From the NCBI GenBank assembly GCA_958445555.1, contig CAUCSW010000064.1, positions 1 through 5,279 of the forward strand: 5,279 nt of DNA, given 5' to 3'. Positions 1-2,713 of this stretch are shown piece by piece. The translations under genes were made by a program, and so were the position numbers. Below the pieces are notes generated by a model that was not told the DNA's origin, did no database searches, and was given only the letters and a program-made list of their open reading frames with translations. Each line of letters opens with the position of its first letter. Position 1 is the first letter of the stretch. The DNA is from an uncultured Clostridia bacterium (GTDB lineage Bacteria; Bacillota; Clostridia; Oscillospirales; Acutalibacteraceae).

Positions 1-594
1 ATAAACCTGGATGACGATATGGTCTGTTATCCGGAGAATGTCATCTCTCCCGATACAAGGGCCGTGTTCCGCTCAAATTATTATGTGTCCGACACTCACA
101 GGAACAGGTTCGTTCCCGCGAATATCACCGTTCAGAGTCACGGAGCGGCGCTTGCCTGCCTGGTTGCATATATGATGTACAAGGCAGGAAAGGCGTGTAA
201 TGTCCCGATCGACATATATTATGTCATGAAGCACACAATGGGCTCCGCCACCGACGGAAATCTCTCTCTTCTTTCAAGTTTCAATGTCGGATATTCCGTG
301 GGAAGTGAGGGCGGAAGAGTTGCTTGCGACGGGATATGTTACGGTGCCGACGAGGTCAAAAGATCGGTGTCGGACGGTAAGGGATGCATCGTTAAATACG
401 GCAGCACGCCGCGCGATTATGCCCTTATTTTCGGAAAGACCGCGAAGGAAGGGCTGTCAAACGGAAAGCCGCTTTCCGATATTATTGTAATGAATCCCGC
501 CGAGGGAGTTGTTACAACGCTCGATAAGCTGCTCAAAAACGGCGAGTCGGATATTACCGAGGTGTACAGACTGGAATATATGCCCAAAAAGTAA
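1..594 (+). CDS. C39-peptidase-like domain protein, 5'-truncated by window edge, probably catalytically inactive
   Basis: The frame is open from base 1, so the gene begins upstream; 197 C-terminal residues are visible, ending at TAA 592-594. An internal ATG at 19 is not needed as a start. The layout resembles C39-like (papain-fold) domains of clostridial secreted proteins: a Gln followed by a small-residue helix (QSHGAALACL, visible residues 45-54), a central region, then a strand RDYALIFGKT (138-147), SDIIVMNPAEG (159-169) and a closing TLDKLLK (173-179). Active C39 domains have Q..CG.xSLA, HYxLIxG and a D/N-P motif. Here the expected Cys aligns with Ser46, the expected His with Asp139, and the Asp before Pro with Asn165. 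This suggests a pseudo-enzyme or binding domain. The family call rests on motif pattern only. The gene is convergent with the small lipoprotein gene at 694-846. Any signal peptide or further domains would lie outside the window. Confidence 0.55.
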   Translation: MNLDDDMVCYPENVISPDTRAVFRSNYYVSDTHRNRFVPANITVQSHGAALACLVAYMMYKAGKACNVPIDIYYVMKHTMGSATDGNLSLLSSFNVGYSVGSEGGRVACDGICYGADEVKRSVSDGKGCIVKYGSTPRDYALIFGKTAKEGLSNGKPLSDIIVMNPAEGVVTTLDKLLKNGESDITEVYRLEYMPKK

Positions 595-693
595 CCGCAT
601 TTCCTACACGGACGAAAAAATGATATGCAGCAGATAAGGCCTACAGATAAATAAGCAATCATGCGGGACGGCGTTGCTTTTATGATGCAGTCC

Positions 694-846
694 TTAACTA
701 TCCGCCGCAGCTGACACTGCCGTTTCGGCGACCGAAGGAGCGTAGGGCGTACCGTAACCCGAGCATCCGCTCAGAATGTAGCAAACAAGTGTTACTATGC
801 ACATCATTATGCTGACGGTGAAAGGAATCAGACGGTACTTTTTCAT
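694..846 (-). CDS. Very small lipoprotein (50 aa), downstream member of a tandem pair
   Basis: This minus-strand ORF reads from ATG (complement of 844-846) to TAA (complement of 694-696) and encodes 50 residues. The N-terminus is a textbook lipoprotein signal: MKKYR, a hydrophobic stretch (residues 6-24), then lipobox LSGC with Cys28. Lipidation at Cys28 would leave a 23-residue mature peptide, beginning CSGYG and ending ETAVSAAADS, on the outer face of the membrane. A purine-rich AAAAGGTG (complement of 857-864) lies 10 nt before the start and supports it. An overlapping ATG 4 nt upstream (complement of 848-850) opens another frame with no signal-like sequence and is not preferred. It lies 125 bp downstream of the second lipoprotein gene on the same strand, probably in one transcript, although an AT-rich TATATATAAG at about 898-907 could allow a separate promoter. 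No function is recognised. Size, Cys position and tail resemble the neighbour. Confidence 0.7.
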   Translation of the reverse strand: MKKYRLIPFTVSIMMCIVTLVCYILSGCSGYGTPYAPSVAETAVSAAADS

Positions 847-971
847 ACATACACACACCTTTTGATGTTTTATATCGGGCTGCCGTGTCCGACGGCTTAT
901 ATATAAAGGATTGTTCCGTAATGACAGAGGGAAAAACTGTTATGCTTCTGCAGTCAAAATGAAGAGGGGAG

Positions 972-1139
972 TTATGCGTCGGTAGAAACCGTGACTGCCG
1001 AAACGGCGCTTCCCTCAATCTGAGATTCGGAAGAGGCAGGCAGCTTTTTGTGCGAGCATCCCGCAAAGACAAGAAAAACAGCGAGTATAAGAGTGATCAG
1101 TGCCGTGCGTCTCAACTCGGAACGATTCGAAAAAAACAT
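972..1139 (-). CDS. Very small lipoprotein (55 aa), upstream member of a tandem pair
   Basis: The minus-strand ORF from ATG (complement of 1137-1139) to TAA (complement of 972-974) encodes 55 residues. Residues 1-11 are basic/polar, 12-26 are strongly hydrophobic (TALITLILAVFLVF), and the lipobox FAGC places the lipid-modified Cys at 28. The mature peptide would be 28 residues, starting CSHKK and ending EGSAVSAVTVSTDA. I chose this ATG because an AAAGGA element lies 8 nt upstream at good spacing. The in-frame GTG and ATG 18 and 9 nt further upstream (first bases at 1157 and 1148) lack a properly spaced ribosome site and would lengthen the cytoplasmic head. The tail motif E-(G/T)-S/-AVSA is shared with the 694-846 product, as is Cys28, suggesting paralogues. 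A promoter and two hairpins precede the gene. The function is unknown; paired mini-lipoproteins recall the layout (not the sequence) of entericidin pairs. Confidence 0.72.
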   Translation of the reverse strand: MFFSNRSELRRTALITLILAVFLVFAGCSHKKLPASSESQIEGSAVSAVTVSTDA

Positions 1140-1166
1140 ACCGACCATCCTTTGCACTTAGAATTT

Positions 1167-1228
1167 GCGAAGCGTGCGGGGGAGCACGCTTCGCGCTGTT
1201 CGGGGGGTGACAAGCGCAGGGTCGCTTG
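1167..1228 (-). promoter_or_regulatory. Structured 5' leader of the lipoprotein transcript: two hairpins with C-rich loops
   Basis: Two inverted repeats lie between the proposed promoter (1237-1265) and the lipoprotein start at 1139. The 5' hairpin on the minus strand has 6-bp arms (CAAGCG/CGCTTG, 1211-1216 and 1223-1228) and loop ACCCTG. The second has perfect 11-bp arms (GCGAAGCGTGC/GCACGCTTCGC, 1167-1177 and 1184-1194) and loop TCCCCC. The linker between them carries CACCCCCC (about 1202-1209). Neither arm is followed by a T-tract on either strand, so these are not classical terminators. The predicted transcript would begin almost exactly at the first stem, and the second stem ends about 14 nt before the Shine-Dalgarno of the lipoprotein gene. 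The role could be mRNA stability, translational control or a regulatory RNA. The inverted repeats are certain; the function is inference. Confidence 0.55.
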
Positions 1229-1236
1229 CCACGATT

Positions 1237-1265
1237 ATAATAGCCCGTCGGTCCGCCGAATGCAA
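1237..1265 (-). promoter_or_regulatory. Candidate sigma-A promoter for the lipoprotein pair
   Basis: On the minus strand, TTGCAT (complement of 1260-1265) and TATTAT (complement of 1237-1242) are separated by exactly 17 nt; the -10 matches 5 of 6 and the -35 only 3 of 6. Transcription would start near 1230, just upstream of the first leader hairpin. A 16-bp palindrome (1265-1280) abuts the weak -35, centred about 42 nt upstream of the expected start. That is the usual position of a class II activator, which fits a poor -35. Prediction only. Confidence 0.42.
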
Positions 1266-1413
1266 TTACAAAACTGTAACATTTTTTGATTTTGTAGACT
1301 GGCACAAATGTTCGCGTTTAGGTTTGTTGATGTTTGATATTGATTATTACAGACTTGTAATCAAATAAGTTCAAAGAATTACAGACTTGTAATGGTTGTT
1401 ACGAAACTGTAAT
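1265..1413. promoter_or_regulatory. Array of four 16-bp palindromic operator-like sites (ATTACA-N4-TGTAAT)
   Basis: Four copies of a dyad were read directly. Site 1 is 1265-1280 (ATTACA-AAAC-TGTAAC). Sites 2 and 3 are identical, at 1346-1361 and 1378-1393 (ATTACAGACTTGTAAT). Site 4 is 1398-1413 (GTTACG-AAAC-TGTAAT). Start-to-start distances are 81, 32 and 20 bp; the last two are close to three and two helical turns, so those sites would face the same side of the DNA. Sites 1 and 4 share spacer AAAC and a following T-run; sites 2 and 3 share GACT. The array lies between the minus-strand lipoproteins and the plus-strand genes and overlaps candidate promoters. It resembles operators of a dimeric helix-turn-helix regulator. 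The TACA...TGTA core recalls BlaI/CopY boxes, but those have a 2-nt spacer as I know them, so I do not assign a family. No regulator gene lies in the window. Confidence 0.72.
1346..1374 (-). promoter_or_regulatory. Candidate promoter embedded in palindrome 2
   Basis: On the minus strand TTGAAC (complement of 1369-1374, 4 of 6) is followed after 17 nt by TGTAAT (complement of 1346-1351, 5 of 6), which is one arm of palindrome 2. On the plus strand TTGATA (1334-1339, 5 of 6) is followed after 16 nt by the other arm TGTAAT (1356-1361). A protein on site 2 would therefore cover a -10 element in both directions and would be expected to repress. The region is AT-rich, so chance matches are possible. 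Confidence 0.33.
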
Positions 1414-1660
1414 TTTTTGACATTTCACCGTTCGGCAGCATTCGACAAACAGTGACATTTTTCGCAAAAATGACGAGCGCGACAACGCCCTGTCACACCG
1501 TTTTTTGCCGACGCCTATACGCGTACCGACCGAGCTCCGACAAATGAGGAACCGAACAAATCTCACTTTCCTTTGAAATTATTCAAAACAATGCCGCATA
1601 GCCGATTCAAGGTAGGATCGCAACGTAAAAATGCGAAAACAGGAGGTGATGATCATAACC
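1414..1660. other. Non-coding stretch with small dyads and an isolated consensus -35
   Basis: I see no convincing gene here. TTGACA at 1417-1422, a perfect -35, sits 3 bp past palindrome 4 on the plus strand, but no acceptable -10 follows at 16-18 nt. A 7-bp inverted repeat CATTTTT-CGC-AAAAATG lies at 1456-1472 and a dyad TTTGAA-ATTA-TTCAAA at 1572-1587; either could be a protein site or chance in AT-rich DNA. A similar dyad, TTTGA-N5-TCAAA, occurs at 5203-5217. The segment would be the upstream leader or promoter region for the gene at 1897. Confidence 0.4.
1641..1650 (+). promoter_or_regulatory. Perfect Shine-Dalgarno-like sequence AGGAGGTGAT without a convincing gene
   Basis: AGGAGGTGAT is fully complementary to the canonical 16S rRNA 3' end. 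The nearest ATG (1649-1651) overlaps it, only 2 nt after AGGAGG, which is too close for normal initiation. That frame also opens from ATG 1631 and runs 46 codons to TAA 1769-1771, giving an Ala/Pro-rich peptide that reads through the GC-rich repeat and is probably not a real protein. It may be a relic of a lost gene start, a leader-peptide signal or coincidence. Confidence 0.35.
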
Positions 1661-1666
1661 GCGGCG

Positions 1667-1708
1667 GCGCCCACCGCCGCGCACATTCCGCGCGCGCCGA
1701 CGGGCGCC
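1667..1708. repeat. 42-bp GC-rich direct repeat, copy A
   Basis: This segment is repeated without mismatch at 1800-1841, an offset of 133 bp. It starts GCGCCCACCG and ends GACGGGCGCC. GGCGCCC at 1666-1672 pairs with GGGCGCC at 1702-1708, so the unit can fold back on itself. Just upstream, GCGGCGG (1661-1667) can also pair with CCGCCGC (1674-1680). The line 1681-1740 has 44 G+C of 60, well above the neighbouring genes. The offset is not a multiple of 3, so the two copies are in different frames and the conservation is not for coding. Confidence 0.85.
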
Positions 1709-1799
1709 GCACCCCCGAGACCCTGCACACCCGACATATCTGCATCATCGGCACATCCTACGCAACATTAACCCCGCCGCTGCTTTCTGCGGCACTTAT

Positions 1800-1841
1800 G
1801 CGCCCACCGCCGCGCACATTCCGCGCGCGCCGACGGGCGCC
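1800..1841. repeat. 42-bp GC-rich direct repeat, copy B
   Basis: This is the identical second copy of the unit at 1667-1708. It lies 55 bp before the start codon of the TIM-barrel gene, so it falls in that gene's leader if transcription starts upstream. The line 1801-1860 has 48 G+C of 60. A short inverted repeat GCCGC/GCGGC (1776-1780 and 1789-1793) precedes it. Downstream the DNA changes abruptly to A-rich (1857-1896), which holds the ribosome site for 1897. Such units are often dispersed in a genome; only two copies can be seen here. Confidence 0.85.
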
Positions 1842-1896
1842 CCACCCGCACCCCCCAAAAAAACAAAGATACAAAATAAGAAAGGAACTTTAAAAA

Positions 1897-2670
1897 ATGG
1901 CATGTAAAAACTCGCGGCGCAACACTGTGTCACTGCAAAACATCCTGAAGGGCGAGCCCGAAAGGCTTCTTTTCGGAGTCAACACTTCCGTTTCCTCCGC
2001 AACCCGACTGCAAAACAATCTTGAATTGTTCGATTGGGTCGCGCGAAATAAACTCTATCCGAATTTTTGGGGCAGGCATATCTTCGGCAGTGATCACCTT
2101 ACCGCCGATGAGATCGAATACCTGCACTCAAAAGCCTGCAAGGTTGCAATCATTTGTGATCCGTCAGGCGCTGTGGATACCAAGGAACAGGGCGTATCGT
2201 TCGCATCACAGACTGTTGAAAGGGTGACCGAACTTGCCGTGCCGAAAGGAACCGCGTTGTTCCTTATGTGTGAGGGACACGAGATCACATCAGAATTCAT
2301 GCGCGGTTTTGTAAAGCGCGTGAGCGAGTCCGGTTATACCGCCGCTTTTATCGGAGATACCGATGCTGCTTGGAGTACCTTCGATCGTGAATTCAGCAGG
2401 TGTATGCAAACCGACCCCGATGATTTCGAAGGTTGTATGGTATGGGCAACGAGTCCGACTCTTAAAGAGTATGACCGCATTACCACCACACATTTCATAC
2501 ACCCGGATAATTGGGTTCCGTACGCACCTTCGGGTATCACCCGAAAGGATATATCGGTATGGCAGTACGGAAAGGACTGTCACCCGATCCTATCGAACGA
2601 TAACCGACCGACATCATTCGATCTGAATCTTGTAAAATATGAAAAAGTTATCATCAATAAAATGTTTTAG
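1897..2670 (+). CDS. GH25/DUF1906-like TIM-barrel protein (257 aa), no signal peptide
   Basis: The protein looks like a single glycoside-hydrolase-like (Rv2525c/DUF1906 or GH25-type) barrel. Visible landmarks are a first-strand LLFGVNTS (24-31), FWGRHIFGSDHLTADEIEYL (58-77), a strand ALFLMCEGHE (120-129), FIGDTD (151-156), and the late motif ISVWQYGKDCH (219-229) followed by FDLNL (241-245), which is where GH25-like barrels keep a W.QY and D.N pair. Relatives act on cell-wall glycans. Here the first-strand Asp appears to be Asn29, and the usual D-x-E of the fourth strand reads MCE with only Glu126 kept, so activity is doubtful. There is no signal peptide or membrane segment, and TAA at 1891-1893 in frame excludes an upstream extension. 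AAAGGA at 1881-1886 gives 10-nt spacing to ATG. The stop is 43 bp before the Big2 gene, so co-transcription is likely. Confidence 0.68.
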   Translation: MACKNSRRNTVSLQNILKGEPERLLFGVNTSVSSATRLQNNLELFDWVARNKLYPNFWGRHIFGSDHLTADEIEYLHSKACKVAIICDPSGAVDTKEQGVSFASQTVERVTELAVPKGTALFLMCEGHEITSEFMRGFVKRVSESGYTAAFIGDTDAAWSTFDREFSRCMQTDPDDFEGCMVWATSPTLKEYDRITTTHFIHPDNWVPYAPSGITRKDISVWQYGKDCHPILSNDNRPTSFDLNLVKYEKVIINKMF

Positions 2671-2699
2671 TTGAAAAAATTCACAAAGCAGTATATAAT
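2671..2699 (+). promoter_or_regulatory. Strong sigma-A-type promoter match overlapping the Big2 gene's ribosome site region
   Basis: TTGAAA (2671-2676, 5 of 6) and TATAAT (2694-2699, 6 of 6) are separated by exactly 17 nt, immediately after the TIM-barrel stop codon. Transcription would be expected near 2706. The Shine-Dalgarno AGGAG of the next gene is at 2701-2705 and its ATG at 2714, so a transcript from this promoter would begin at or after the ribosome site and have a leader of about 8 nt. Confidence 0.5.
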
Positions 2700-2713
2700 A
2701 AGGAGAGAAAAAT

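Noticed and set aside
653..682. Possible terminator between the convergent genes (AAGCAA/TTGCTT followed by TTAT)
   Set aside because: The stem is only 6 bp with a 15-nt loop and the T-tract is very short on either strand; too weak to call.
882..896. GCCGT-GTCCG-ACGGC inverted repeat between the two lipoprotein genes
   Set aside because: A 5-bp stem without a T-tract; could be chance, no role can be supported.
1167..1194. 11-bp hairpin as a rho-independent terminator
   Set aside because: No T-run follows the stem on either strand, and it lies in the leader of the lipoprotein gene rather than after a gene.
1265..1413. CRISPR array or iteron origin interpretation of the repeated 16-mers
   Set aside because: Copies are short, dyad-symmetric and unevenly spaced (81, 32, 20 bp), with no cas or replication gene; operator sites fit better.
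1631..1771. 46-codon plus-strand ORF across AGGAGGTGAT and repeat copy A
   Set aside because: The strong Shine-Dalgarno lies inside this ORF and too close to the internal ATG at 1649. The product is Ala/Pro-rich with no recognisable feature. Kept only as a finding about the orphan ribosome site.
1573..1893. 106-codon plus-strand ORF starting at TTG and ending 3 bp before the TIM-barrel start
   Set aside because: It is Arg/Pro/His-rich low-complexity sequence created by the GC-rich repeat, lacks a spaced ribosome site, and the two 42-bp copies fall in different frames, so it is not under coding constraint.
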